Source of the DNA: UBA7692 sp964650845
GTDB taxonomy: Bacteria > Bacteroidota > Bacteroidia > Chitinophagales > LD1
NCBI GenBank assembly: GCA_964650845.1
Contig: CAZYXR010000006.1
Location: 1-64,000, forward strand
Direction of reading: 5' to 3'
DNA length: 64,000 bases
The position numbers and the translations under genes were made by a program. Below, one piece after another: positions 26,169 to 35,944 of this stretch. Positions within the stretch are counted from its first letter, which is position 1; each line of letters opens with the position of its first letter. Under the pieces are notes generated by a model. It was not told where the DNA came from, ran no database searches, and worked only from the letters and a program-made list of their open reading frames with translations.

Positions 26169-28889
26169 TTATCTGTTGATGACTACGAAGCCGACAATGT
26201 CTTTCGTTTTATTATCATTTAACTTCAATACAAAATAATAAGTGGCATCGGGCAATGGCTGGTTGTTTTGTTGCCAAGTTCCATCAAAATCATTCTTGTA
26301 ACCTTCGCCATCATTTTCCCAAACAACATCGCCCCAACGGTTGAAAACCATGAATTGCGAAAGCGGATAGCGGTCAATATTGGTAATTTCAAACTTATCG
26401 TTGATGCCATCGTTGTTTGGCGAGAAGCCCTCTGGTATTTCCAAAGGAGGTAGCGGAGCTACGTTCACATAAACCATTGCATTATCGCAAACAGCAATGC
26501 CATTGATAATACCGCAAACTGTGTAACAAAATGAATCAACACCTTCGTATCCGAGTGTTGGTGTATATCTTATTATTCCGGCAAAAGTATCAGTCAATTC
26601 AATTTTTCCGTGTTGTGGCTCTCCGCATGTAGAAAAGTAAGAACCTTCTACTGTTGCATCATTTTGTTTTACATTGATAAATACTGACGCATCTGATGGT
26701 GTTGACGCATTATCATCTACCGCAGTTACCGGAACCACAACTTGTACTATCCCTGTATCGCAAACTTGAGGTGATACACTTACAGGAGTGCAAATAACAT
26801 AATAAAAAGTATCAACACCTGCAAAACCAGTGTTCGGTGTATATTCAATATTTCCTCCGTTGTTCAACACAAATGTTCCATTGTCATTTGCATCGTCAAA
26901 CACAGCGGTTGTTTCAATTCCATTGCCATCATCATCAATATCGTTAGCCGTTTGATTGATTGCTAAGGTTGTGCCCGCCACATAAGTTACGCTATCATCT
27001 ACAGCTTTAATGCCATCGCTAACGGGAGTAACATATACAACCACAACTACTGTATCGCATAAATTGGTAACATCGCACACAACTACATTAAAGGTATCTC
27101 TGCCATTCCAATCGGGAATAGGCACAATGTTTACACATACTGTTGAATCTTTTGAGAATAAAGTATCAACCGTAGTTGCCGGAATAATGTTTCCACTGAT
27201 GGTAACAACACGAGTAGGGTCGTTGTCAATATCAGTTACATTATAGCAAATTGTTACACTGCTATCTTCAGGAAAAGTTACATGAATGGTGTCGATAGGA
27301 TTGCCATTTTCATTTATCACCGGTGGGTTGTTGCACTTGAAAATTGTCAAATCTACACGAGCAATATCGCACAAAGTTGGATTAGCATCATCGCACGCAG
27401 TGTAAAAGAAAAAGTCAGATCCTGCATAAGAAGTATCGTAAGGAATAAACATTACAACACTATCGTTTACTACATAGGCATCACCATGCGCTCCCAAGCC
27501 TGCAATATTTTTTAATGATACTTTTTGCCCAAAATCGCGATCGAAATCATTTTTCAATACATTCATTACAAGTGTATCGCGATTACAAACACTGCCCTGA
27601 TCGTTGAAAAGTGTTGGTACATAAGCATTGCATTCAAATGGACCAACAAACAGAACCAACTCTGCTGTATCGCAACCGGCATCGTTACATACACTATAAG
27701 ATAAAGAAACAAAAGTATCTAAGTTAAAGCCAGGTCCTGTGTAAACAATTGCAGGAATAGTAGTGTCAAGAACTGCAGTACCAAACTGTGGCGCCCAAAC
27801 AATTTCGGTTAGTTTTAGCGAACCGCAGTTTAGTGGGTTAATATCATTAACCAAAACAGGATATGTAAAAGGGCAATTTTCGCTGTATCCAGTTGGCGCA
27901 ACATCAAGAATGGCAATTGGGCGTTGGCACGCAGCTGGGGCAACCGCTATTACCAACACGGCTGTATCGCAGCCGCAGGCTGTACAAACTTCGTAGGCAA
28001 CTGTATCATTTCCGGCAAAAGTTACATTAGACTGGTAAACGATTTTATTGTTCACCAAAGTGGCTAAACCGTGGTTTGCTCCTTTTACTATGTTGATTCC
28101 GGTTAATGTAAAACTGTTTAAGTCGTCAGTAGCCAATACATCTACTGTATCTCTTTCGCCTTGGGTAGATTGCAATAAATCTTCATTGGCAACCGGAGCC
28201 ACACAATTACCAATAATATTCAACTCTACAAGAGCCGTATCGCACGAAGGGCAAGTGTCGCCAAGTGGGCGATTAAAACAAATTGAATACTCAAAAGTTA
28301 ATGACCCAGTAAAGTTATCGGTATTCAAATAGTTGATTTGATTGCCCGAAACCGTAGCCACACCGTGGGCTGGGTTTGGTGTAGAAACAATTGAAAGTGT
28401 ATAAGGAATTTGAGTTTTCAATGTGTCATTAACAACTACATCTAAACGATTGTTGGTGTTGTTATACACATTAAAAATATCATCTGCCGCCAATGGAGCT
28501 TCGCAAAACTTAGTAACATTTACGGCAACCGTAACCGGGGCAGAACAAACAGAACATTGTGGCAAGCACACTCTGTAAGTAAAAAAAGTAAGCCCAACAA
28601 AATTTGGATTTGGTGTAAACACTACGCTATCGTTGTTAAGCACAGAAACTGAACCTGTGCCAACAGTTGGTTGAGCTACAATTTCTGTTACTAAGCCTGC
28701 AACCAAGGGCTGCCCAAAAACATTTGTTGTATCGTTTTGCTGAACATCAATTACAACAGCAGTAGCCTGAATTGTTGTGCTAAAATCGCCAACTGCCAAC
28801 GGTGGGTCGCATTGAGCTGCTACTTTTAACGAAAAACTGAACGTAAATAATATTACCGCGCAGATGAACGGGTGGAAAATTTTCTGCAT
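26169..28889 (-). CDS. T9SS type B surface protein with tandem Ig/cadherin-like repeats
   Basis: About 906 residues: a signal peptide (MQKIFHPFICAVILF... ending VAAQ), then eight or so beta-sandwich repeats of roughly 90 residues (recurring ANDDGxxV...VNxNDT and TYxVC patterns with paired cysteines), and a C-terminal gliding motility-associated (CHU_C) type B sorting domain beginning EGFSPNNDGINDKFEI. I chose the ATG at 28889; an upstream ATG at 28937 would put residues before the signal peptide and would include the promoter. It is the first gene of the module with PorP/SprF and the PorE-like protein, and is probably an adhesin or filament. Confidence 0.88.
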   Translation of the reverse strand: MQKIFHPFICAVILFTFSFSLKVAAQCDPPLAVGDFSTTIQATAVVIDVQQNDTTNVFGQPLVAGLVTEIVAQPTVGTGSVSVLNNDSVVFTPNPNFVGLTFFTYRVCLPQCSVCSAPVTVAVNVTKFCEAPLAADDIFNVYNNTNNRLDVVVNDTLKTQIPYTLSIVSTPNPAHGVATVSGNQINYLNTDNFTGSLTFEYSICFNRPLGDTCPSCDTALVELNIIGNCVAPVANEDLLQSTQGERDTVDVLATDDLNSFTLTGINIVKGANHGLATLVNNKIVYQSNVTFAGNDTVAYEVCTACGCDTAVLVIAVAPAACQRPIAILDVAPTGYSENCPFTYPVLVNDINPLNCGSLKLTEIVWAPQFGTAVLDTTIPAIVYTGPGFNLDTFVSLSYSVCNDAGCDTAELVLFVGPFECNAYVPTLFNDQGSVCNRDTLVMNVLKNDFDRDFGQKVSLKNIAGLGAHGDAYVVNDSVVMFIPYDTSYAGSDFFFYTACDDANPTLCDIARVDLTIFKCNNPPVINENGNPIDTIHVTFPEDSSVTICYNVTDIDNDPTRVVTISGNIIPATTVDTLFSKDSTVCVNIVPIPDWNGRDTFNVVVCDVTNLCDTVVVVVYVTPVSDGIKAVDDSVTYVAGTTLAINQTANDIDDDGNGIETTAVFDDANDNGTFVLNNGGNIEYTPNTGFAGVDTFYYVICTPVSVSPQVCDTGIVQVVVPVTAVDDNASTPSDASVFINVKQNDATVEGSYFSTCGEPQHGKIELTDTFAGIIRYTPTLGYEGVDSFCYTVCGIINGIAVCDNAMVYVNVAPLPPLEIPEGFSPNNDGINDKFEITNIDRYPLSQFMVFNRWGDVVWENDGEGYKNDFDGTWQQNNQPLPDATYYFVLKLNDNKTKDIVGFVVINR

Positions 28890-28907
28890 ACTTTTCAAAA
28901 ATATGCG

Positions 28908-28938
28908 CAAATGTATAAGGAAACAAGCAATAACCAAA
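28908..28938 (-). promoter_or_regulatory. Promoter of the T9SS type B operon
   Basis: On the minus strand TTTG (rc of 28935-28938), a 19-base spacer and TACATTTG (28908-28915) fit the Bacteroidetes consensus. The start codon follows within about 20 bases, and this position supports the ATG at 28889. Confidence 0.75.
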
Positions 28939-29047
28939 TCAAGTTATCGTCCAAAAATCAATTACTGTACATTAAAATATAAGAAGATGAATTCTAATAT
29001 AGTAATACTTTGAAAATCAGCCACTATAGCTCAATCCTCACATCGCT

Positions 29048-30940
29048 TCACAATTTACCTTTCACAATTTCAGCCACAACCGTGGGATCGAGAAGCGTAG
29101 TAATATCACCAAGATTAGATACATCACCTTCTGCAATTTTGCGGAGTATTCTTCGCATAATTTTACCACTACGAGTTTTTGGCAACCCTTGCACCACTTG
29201 CACTTTGTCGGGGCGAGCAAATGCGCCAATTTTTTCGCTTACAATACTTTTAATTTCGTTTTGCAATTGCTGTTGATTCAAATTAGCTGTTGTGCAGATA
29301 ATGTAAGCATATAAACCTTGGCCTTTTACATCGTGAGGATAAGCTACCACAGCACTTTCAACTACTGCCGAATGCTCATTGATGGCGTCTTCTACTTCGC
29401 CTGTGCCAATACGGTGTCCACTTACATTTATTACATCATCTACCCTACCGGTTATACGGTAATAACCACTTTCATCGCGCTTTGCACCATCTCCTGTAAA
29501 GTATAAATTACTGTATGTAGAAAAATATGCTTGCTGGAAGCGTTGATGGTCGCCATACACAGAGCGTGCCATGCCCGGCCAAGGAAATTTGATACATAAA
29601 TTTCCTTCAACCCCATTGCCAAGCACCTCTTCACCTTTTTCATTAACTAATATAGGTTGAACACCTGGTAGCGGAAGTGTTGCAAAAGCGGGTTTAAGCG
29701 GTGTAACAGTAGCAATTGGCGAAATTAAAATCCCACCGGTTTCAGTTTGCCACCAAGTATCTACTATTGGGCAATTCAATTTCCCTACATTTTCATTATA
29801 CCACTTCCAAGCTTCTTCGTTTATTGGCTCACCCACCGACCCTAACACACGCAATGAACTCAAATCTTTGTCCTTAAAAATGTCGGTACCAAAAGTTTCG
29901 AGCGAACGAATTGCCGTAGGTGCGGTGTAGAAAATATTGACTTTATGTTTTTGAATCACATCCCAAAAACGCCCGTGGTCGGGGTAAGTAGGAACACCTT
30001 CAAACATTACTGTTGTTGCGCCATTTAGCAATGCGCCATAAATTAAATAGCTGTGTCCTGTAACCCAACCAATATCTGCTGTGCAAAAGAATACTTCACC
30101 TTCTTTGTAATTGAAAACATTCAAAAAAGTGTACGCATTAAAAATCATGTATCCGGCAGTAGTGTGCAATACACCTTTTGGCTTTCCGGTAGAGCCCGAA
30201 GTATACAAAATGAATAATGGCGATTCGGCATCTACACTTTCGGCAACATGTACCGATGACTCATTGGCAACCACATCATGCCACCAAACATACTTTTCGC
30301 TTTCAACTACGGTATCATTACTGGTATGATTAAACACAAGACAATGCTTTATGGTAGGTGTTTCTAACAAAGCTTCATCTGCTATTTTTTTCAATTCAAT
30401 TTTCTTTTCGCCTCGAAAAAAAGCATCGGCAGTAATGAGCACTACACAACCCGAATCATTGATTCTGTCGCGCAAACTATCGGAACTAAACCCGGCAAAA
30501 ACAACCGAATGCACCGCGCCAATTCTTGCACACGCCAACATTGCAATAGCTCCTTCAGGAATCATAGGCATATAAATACACACCCTATCGCCTTTTTGAA
30601 CGCCTAATTTTTGTAGTGCATTTGCGCACTTACATACTTCTTCATGCAACTGCTTATAGGTAATACTTCGCGATGGAGTATTGGGCGAATTGGGTTCCCA
30701 AATTATTGCTGTTTGACCACCCTTAGTTTCAAGATGACGATCCAAGCAATTTTCAGCCAAATTGAGTTGCCCCCCGGCAAACCATTGAATGTCGGCAGAG
30801 GAAAAATCCCACGACAGCACATTGTTCCATCTATTTTTCCATAAAAAGCTACTTGCTATTTCCGCCCAAAAGGCTCCTGGATTTTGAACGCTTTGCTGAT
30901 AGCTTTCAACATATTCTTCAAACGTGTTTATTTGTTTCAT
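29048..30940 (-). CDS. acs: Acetyl-CoA synthetase
   Basis: The 630-residue AMP-forming enzyme makes acetyl-CoA from acetate and ATP. The adenylate-forming signature YTSGSTGKPKGVLHTT and the C-terminal hinge and lysine motif KTRSGKIMRRILRK (site of regulatory lysine acetylation in homologues) are present, with the acetyl-CoA synthetase-specific WWQTETGG. Length and ends match the family. It is a single gene with no obvious partner; no strong promoter match was found just upstream. Confidence 0.96.
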   Translation of the reverse strand: MKQINTFEEYVESYQQSVQNPGAFWAEIASSFLWKNRWNNVLSWDFSSADIQWFAGGQLNLAENCLDRHLETKGGQTAIIWEPNSPNTPSRSITYKQLHEEVCKCANALQKLGVQKGDRVCIYMPMIPEGAIAMLACARIGAVHSVVFAGFSSDSLRDRINDSGCVVLITADAFFRGEKKIELKKIADEALLETPTIKHCLVFNHTSNDTVVESEKYVWWHDVVANESSVHVAESVDAESPLFILYTSGSTGKPKGVLHTTAGYMIFNAYTFLNVFNYKEGEVFFCTADIGWVTGHSYLIYGALLNGATTVMFEGVPTYPDHGRFWDVIQKHKVNIFYTAPTAIRSLETFGTDIFKDKDLSSLRVLGSVGEPINEEAWKWYNENVGKLNCPIVDTWWQTETGGILISPIATVTPLKPAFATLPLPGVQPILVNEKGEEVLGNGVEGNLCIKFPWPGMARSVYGDHQRFQQAYFSTYSNLYFTGDGAKRDESGYYRITGRVDDVINVSGHRIGTGEVEDAINEHSAVVESAVVAYPHDVKGQGLYAYIICTTANLNQQQLQNEIKSIVSEKIGAFARPDKVQVVQGLPKTRSGKIMRRILRKIAEGDVSNLGDITTLLDPTVVAEIVKGKL

Positions 30941-31024
30941 GGCAAATGCTGTTACGATGTGAGTTTAAAAATAAATGCAGCAAGCTAACACTAACCCAGC
31001 ATATAGAATCGAAAAAAAATCAAA

Positions 31025-31060
31025 AAGCCCCAAACAACATATACTTGCTGTTTGGGGCTT
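31025..31060 (-). terminator. Terminator of ilvE
   Basis: AAGCCCCAAACA (31025-31036) and TGTTTGGGGCTT (31049-31060) pair perfectly around 12 bases and are followed on the minus strand by TTTTTG. Confidence 0.9.
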
Positions 31061-31094
31061 AACTTATCTAGTTTGCTTCTTTTAAAAACCGCAA

Positions 31095-32180
31095 CTAAAT
31101 ATTAGCGTAAACATCTACGGGTACTTGATGAATCCAATCGAAAACATCTTCTGCACGTCCGGCTCTGATAGAGAAATATCTATCGCGCAATTTGTTTGAA
31201 ATTTCTCGTCCTTCTACCGGTGGCAATTCGTAATCAAAGCCTTTGTAATGGAAAGTTTGAATTGGAGCTATTGTAGCTGCGGTGCCGGTGCCAAACATAT
31301 CTTCTAATGTTCCTTCATGATAGGCATTCACAATTTCATCTACCGAAATATCGCGTTCTTGCACAATATAACCTTCATCCTCGGCAAGGCGAATCATACT
31401 ATCGCGAGTAACACCATCTAAGATTGTTCCTATTTCTAAAGATGGAGTAATAATTATTCCATCGATGATAATAAAAACATTCATCGTGCCAATTTCTTGC
31501 AAATAGCGGTGATGAATACCATCTAACCAAAGAATTTGATCGTAGCCCTTTTGTTGTGCTTCTTGCATAGGCATCATACAAGCAGCATAATTTCCAGCGG
31601 CCTTTGCAAAGCCCGTACCACCCGGAAAAGCCCGCACATAATAATCGTGAATAAACACTTTAACCGGTTTAGAATAATATCTACCAACAGGGCAACTAAA
31701 CATTGCAAAGCGATAGTTATCGGCTACTTTTATTCCTACATATTTATCGGTAGCAAACATGTATGGGCGCACGTACAATGATGAACCGTCAGCAGTTGGA
31801 ACCCAATCTTTATCGAGCGTAATTAACTTATCAATTGCATTCAAAAAAAGTTCCTCAGGAAACTGCGGCATTGCCATTCTTTGAGCAGAAATATTAAGGC
31901 GCGCAAGATTTTTTAATGGACGAAATAGCAACGGATTGCCCTCGGGGTCGCGTTCCGATTTTAGACCTTCAAAAAGCGACTGACCGTAATGTATTGCCGA
32001 GGTTGCCGGATGCAACGAAAAATCGCCAAAAGGTATGATGCGGCAATCGTGCCAATCTCCATCGCGATAATCGGCCACAAACATGTGGTCGGAAAAATGT
32101 TTACCAAACGGCAAGTTGTTGAAATCGACCTCACCAATGCGCGATTCTGCAACGCGCTGAACAGAAATTTTATAAGCCAT
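31095..32180 (-). CDS. ilvE: Branched-chain amino acid aminotransferase
   Basis: A class IV PLP aminotransferase of 361 residues that moves amino groups between glutamate and the keto acids of Leu, Ile and Val. The PLP lysine is Lys193 in GGTGFAKAAGNYAA, and the SLFEGLK and GTGTAATIAPI motifs are typical of the eukaryotic-like (group II) enzymes. I chose the ATG at 32180: an earlier frame opening at 32231 would include a -10-type element (TATGTTTG, minus strand, 32200-32207) and adds residues absent from the family. Confidence 0.94.
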   Translation of the reverse strand: MAYKISVQRVAESRIGEVDFNNLPFGKHFSDHMFVADYRDGDWHDCRIIPFGDFSLHPATSAIHYGQSLFEGLKSERDPEGNPLLFRPLKNLARLNISAQRMAMPQFPEELFLNAIDKLITLDKDWVPTADGSSLYVRPYMFATDKYVGIKVADNYRFAMFSCPVGRYYSKPVKVFIHDYYVRAFPGGTGFAKAAGNYAACMMPMQEAQQKGYDQILWLDGIHHRYLQEIGTMNVFIIIDGIIITPSLEIGTILDGVTRDSMIRLAEDEGYIVQERDISVDEIVNAYHEGTLEDMFGTGTAATIAPIQTFHYKGFDYELPPVEGREISNKLRDRYFSIRAGRAEDVFDWIHQVPVDVYANI

Positions 32181-32231
32181 ATCAGTAAATTTTGTTGCCC
32201 AAACATATAATAATTTTCGGGGGAAACACAT

Positions 32232-32538
32232 CCTAAATACTCAGCATGTTTTGAGATTTTATGAAAGCCAAAAAAAGATGCATTTTTTATAGGGTTTACA
32301 AATCAATCATTCCAAAAACACAGCATTTTAGATAAAAACTAAGTGGTTAAATTTTATCAACAAGTATTCAACTTTTTTAAAACAACAGCATTTGCTGTTA
32401 CATTTTTCGAATAATGCAGGAATGGAGGGCGTAAATTTAATAGCAACAAAAAGTGAACAACAAGACTACGCGAACACGAAAAAAATATTGTTATCGTTGC
32501 ATCCACTCCTCCCCAAATTTACCGCACAATAAATATTC
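32232..32538. other. AT-rich intergenic region between divergent genes
   Basis: No gene was found. It holds a short perfect palindrome, AACAGCA-TT-TGCTGTT (32384-32399), and a single DnaA-box-like TTATCAACA at 32355-32363. I see no clear promoter for the downstream plus-strand genes. Confidence 0.5.
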
Positions 32539-33276
32539 ATGAAGAAGTTTTTCGCGCTTTACATTGTTTCCATTTTGCTGCTGGCAGGTTGCGCCAAGCA
32601 ATATGTTACAACGCAATATCAATACACCAAAAATCAAATTGAAAACAAAGGTGAAAAAGATGAAAAAATCGCAGCAATAATTTCTCCATACAAAGACTCG
32701 CTACAAAAATCAATGAACCATGTTGTTGCCGTAAATGATAAAACAATATCGAAAGGGCAGCCCGAAAGCGAATTGGGGAATTTATTGGCAGATGTATTAC
32801 TACAACAAGCAAATGAATGCTGCAATAAACAAGTAGATGTATCAATACTTAATAATGGAGGAATACGCGTACCACAATTAGCCGCAGGCAATGTTACACT
32901 CGGCAAAATTTATGAAATCATGCCTTTTGAAAATCGCCTTGTTTTGATGGATTTGCCAGGCAAAGAATTGGCAGAACTTTTTAATGCTATTGCTGCAGCA
33001 GGAGGTTGGCCAATTAGCGGAGCGCGATTTACAATTGCCAATAAAAAAGCTACTAACATTTTTGTAGGAGGCGTGCCGCTAAATGAAAGCAAAACCTATA
33101 CAATTGCTCTCTCCGATTACCTTACAGAAGGTGGAGACAACCTATCTATGCTAAAAGGGAAACAAATAACAGATAGCAGAAAAAATATTCGAGAAGCCTT
33201 TATTGATGCATTCAATAACATCCACAAGGATGGAAAAAAACTATCGAGCAATTTAGATGGCAGAATAAAAGAGTAA
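32539..33276 (+). CDS. 5'-nucleotidase C-terminal domain lipoprotein
   Basis: This 245-residue protein starts with a lipoprotein signal (lipobox LAGC) and is one 5'-nucleotidase C-terminal domain: SELGNLLADVLL, NNGGIR and YLTEGGDNL are the substrate-binding motifs of the UshA family. The metal-binding catalytic domain is in the next gene, one base downstream. In UshA both domains share one chain, so the two products probably act together in the periplasm on nucleotides or similar phosphate esters. Confidence 0.9.
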   Translation: MKKFFALYIVSILLLAGCAKQYVTTQYQYTKNQIENKGEKDEKIAAIISPYKDSLQKSMNHVVAVNDKTISKGQPESELGNLLADVLLQQANECCNKQVDVSILNNGGIRVPQLAAGNVTLGKIYEIMPFENRLVLMDLPGKELAELFNAIAAAGGWPISGARFTIANKKATNIFVGGVPLNESKTYTIALSDYLTEGGDNLSMLKGKQITDSRKNIREAFIDAFNNIHKDGKKLSSNLDGRIKE

Positions 33277-33277
33277 T

Positions 33278-34201
33278 ATGATAATGAATCGTAGAAAATT
33301 TTTAACTCAATCAAGTGCAGCAGCAGGGCTTTTTGCACTATCTCAATTTCCATTTGAAGCATTTGCAAAAGGAGACATCAAACGCATTACCATTCTGCAC
33401 ACCAACGACCAGCACTCGCGAATTGAACCATTTGAAATGGATGGTGGAAAATATCAAGGATTGGGCGGATTTGCCAACCGTGCGGTAGTGATAAAAAAAA
33501 TAAGGAGCGAAGAAAAAAATGTATTGCTGTTAGATAGTGGAGATATTTGGCAAGGCACACCATACTTTAATATGTATCAAGGTTCATTAGAGTTTAAACT
33601 AATGAGCGAAATGCAATACGATGCCTCAACAATTGGCAATCACGATTTTGATTTAGGAATGGAAGGTTTTGCCAAGCAACTTCCATTGGCAAACTTTCCG
33701 TTTTTATGCTCCAACTACGATTTCAAAAACACACCTTTAAAAGATAAAACACAACCTTATAAAATTTTCAATATCGATGGCATTAAAGTTGGTGTATTTG
33801 GTTTGGGAATTGAGTTACATGGCTTAGTACCTAAAGCAATGTATGGAGAAACTGTGTATGCCGAACCAATAGCTGTTGCCAACACAATTGCAACTCAATT
33901 GCGCAACGATTACAAATGCGATTTAGTAATCTGCCTCTCGCATCTTGGCTACAAATATCAAAACAAAAAAGTGAGCGATATTGATTTGGCACTAAACAGC
34001 ACAAACATTGATTTAATTATTGGCGCACACACACATACTTTTTTGCCGTATCCCGAAGAATATAAAAATGCAGCGGGCAAAAAAGTGATAGTAAATCAAG
34101 TGGGTTGGGCAGGTATAGTATTAGGCCGATTAGATTTCTATTTTGAACAAAAAAAGAAAGGATTAATCATACCAGACACGCCAATAAAAATTAGAAGTTG
34201 A
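33278..34201 (+). CDS. 5'-nucleotidase-family metallophosphatase with Tat signal
   Basis: This 307-residue protein has a twin-arginine signal (NRRKFLTQSSAAAG) and then the calcineurin-like metallophosphatase domain: HTNDQHSR, DSGDIWQGTP, GNHDFD, SHLG and GAHTHTF supply the two-metal site. It lacks the UshA C-terminal domain, which the preceding lipoprotein gene encodes. An ATG two codons later (33284) fits a Tat signal equally well. Folding before export through Tat would suit a protein that loads its metals in the cytoplasm, whereas its partner goes through Sec. Confidence 0.92.
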   Translation: MIMNRRKFLTQSSAAAGLFALSQFPFEAFAKGDIKRITILHTNDQHSRIEPFEMDGGKYQGLGGFANRAVVIKKIRSEEKNVLLLDSGDIWQGTPYFNMYQGSLEFKLMSEMQYDASTIGNHDFDLGMEGFAKQLPLANFPFLCSNYDFKNTPLKDKTQPYKIFNIDGIKVGVFGLGIELHGLVPKAMYGETVYAEPIAVANTIATQLRNDYKCDLVICLSHLGYKYQNKKVSDIDLALNSTNIDLIIGAHTHTFLPYPEEYKNAAGKKVIVNQVGWAGIVLGRLDFYFEQKKKGLIIPDTPIKIRS

Positions 34202-34408
34202 AACACCTATGTGATATATGATGAAGAAAAAATTTTTTCAAGACTATTGTATGAGAAAAAAGATTTGATAAGAGATTGCATTGAAGAAAAATATTTTGAA
34301 AATTCAAGAGCAAAAAAATTTTTTTTCTCACTTCCGAATGCACATTTTCACACCGTTAATCGCACCTGTTCAAAATTTGTTCACACACAATTAAAATAGA
34401 CCTAAATT

Positions 34409-35845
34409 ATGATGAAAGAAAAAACGGCTGTTTCGGTATGGAGTGCCTGCTTAGATATTATACGAGATAACGTAAGTGCGCAAAGTTTTAAAACGTGGTT
34501 CGAGCCGATAAAGCCTGTTGAGTTAAAATCATCAGTACTTACAATTCAAGTACCATCACAGTTTTTTTACGAGTGGCTCGAAGAGCATTATGTTTCGCTA
34601 CTACGCAAAACCATAAAGCGCGAATTGGGCAACGAAGCACGATTAGAATATCGCATAGTGGTAGATCAAAGCCAAAGCACACCAAGCACAATTGACTACC
34701 CTAACTTCAACACCGGAAACTCAACAAACCCTGAAACAAGTTTTCCACTTACACTGCAAGGCAGCAACATTAAAAATCCATTTGTTATTCCCGGATTGAA
34801 AAAAATAAACATTGACCCACAACTAAACTCGAATTACAATTTCGACAATTACGTTGAGGGTGATTGTAACCGCTTAGCACGCAGTGCTGGATATGCGGTA
34901 GCTCAAAAACCGGGTGGCACAGCATTCAATCCATTAGTAATATATGGCGCTGTTGGTTTAGGAAAAACGCACATTGCACAAGCAGTAGGCAATGAAGTAA
35001 AACAACACTTCCCGAACAAAACAGTATTATATGTAACCAGCGAAAAATTCACCAATCAATTTTTCGATGCAGTAAAAAACAATTCGGTAAATGACTTTGT
35101 ACACTTTTACCAATTGATAGATGTATTGATTGTTGATGACATTCAGTTTTTCAGCAACAAAGAAAAAACACAAGATATTTTCTTCCACATCTTTAATCAC
35201 TTGCACCAAAGCGGCAAACAATTGGTATTAACTACCGACCGCTCTCCACGCGATTTGGAAGGCATTGAAGAAAGATTGCTTTCGCGTTTTAAATGGGGCT
35301 TGAGTGCCGACTTGCAAGTGCCAGATTTTGAAACACGCATTGGCATTCTCGAAAAGAAAATGTATGCCGATGGCATTGAGTTGCCACGCGAAGTAGTTGA
35401 GTTTGTTGCCTACAACATCAACACAAATATCCGCGAATTAGAAGCCGCATTAATTTCATTATTGGCACAAGCTTCATTGAATAAAAAAGAAGTAGATCTT
35501 GATTTGGCAAAAAAAATCATCAAGAACTTTGTAAAAACAATGAGCCGCGAAGTAAGTATTGATTACATTCAAAAAACAGTTTGCGAATACTTTAATGTAC
35601 CTGTGGATGCTTTAAAAGAAAAAACACGCAAACGCATGGTGGTTCAAGCACGTCAGCTTTCAATGTTCCTTGCAAAAAATTACACCAAAAATTCTTTAAA
35701 AGTAATAGGCAAACACTTTGGCGGTCGCGACCATTCTACTGTTATTCACTCTTGTCAAGCAGTTCAAAATTTAATTGATACAGACCAAGAATTTAGAGAA
35801 AGCGTTACCGACATTCAAAAGAAAATTCAAATGAGTATTTCGTAA
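34409..35845 (+). CDS. dnaA: Chromosomal replication initiator DnaA
   Basis: The 478 residues show all DnaA domains: N-terminal domain I (residues 1-85), a variable linker (about 86-140), the AAA+ domain with Walker A GAVGLGKT (residues 180-187) and Walker B LIVDD (240-244), and the DNA-binding domain IV with GRDHSTVIHSC near the end. It binds oriC and opens the duplex. No dnaN or recF follows. The 207 bases upstream and the short downstream region lack a cluster of DnaA boxes, so the origin is not obviously here. Confidence 0.97.
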   Translation: MMKEKTAVSVWSACLDIIRDNVSAQSFKTWFEPIKPVELKSSVLTIQVPSQFFYEWLEEHYVSLLRKTIKRELGNEARLEYRIVVDQSQSTPSTIDYPNFNTGNSTNPETSFPLTLQGSNIKNPFVIPGLKKINIDPQLNSNYNFDNYVEGDCNRLARSAGYAVAQKPGGTAFNPLVIYGAVGLGKTHIAQAVGNEVKQHFPNKTVLYVTSEKFTNQFFDAVKNNSVNDFVHFYQLIDVLIVDDIQFFSNKEKTQDIFFHIFNHLHQSGKQLVLTTDRSPRDLEGIEERLLSRFKWGLSADLQVPDFETRIGILEKKMYADGIELPREVVEFVAYNINTNIRELEAALISLLAQASLNKKEVDLDLAKKIIKNFVKTMSREVSIDYIQKTVCEYFNVPVDALKEKTRKRMVVQARQLSMFLAKNYTKNSLKVIGKHFGGRDHSTVIHSCQAVQNLIDTDQEFRESVTDIQKKIQMSIS

Positions 35846-35868
35846 TAAAATTCCATTTGAAAGCACGA

Positions 35869-35897
35869 AAGCCGAAGACTACAATCTTCGGCTTTTT
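35869..35897 (+). terminator. Terminator of dnaA
   Basis: AAGCCGAAGA (35869-35878) and TCTTCGGCTT (35885-35894) pair perfectly with a six-base loop and run into TTTTT. Confidence 0.9.
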
Positions 35898-35944
35898 TAT
35901 TGGCACAAGTTTGTTGTATGTTCATTACCGAAAACAATTTTACA

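Noticed and set aside
34211..34399. A 62-residue open frame between the metallophosphatase and dnaA
   Set aside because: The sequence is extremely AT-rich (poly-A/T stretches), gives a low-complexity Lys/Phe-rich peptide, has no domain and occupies the likely dnaA promoter region.
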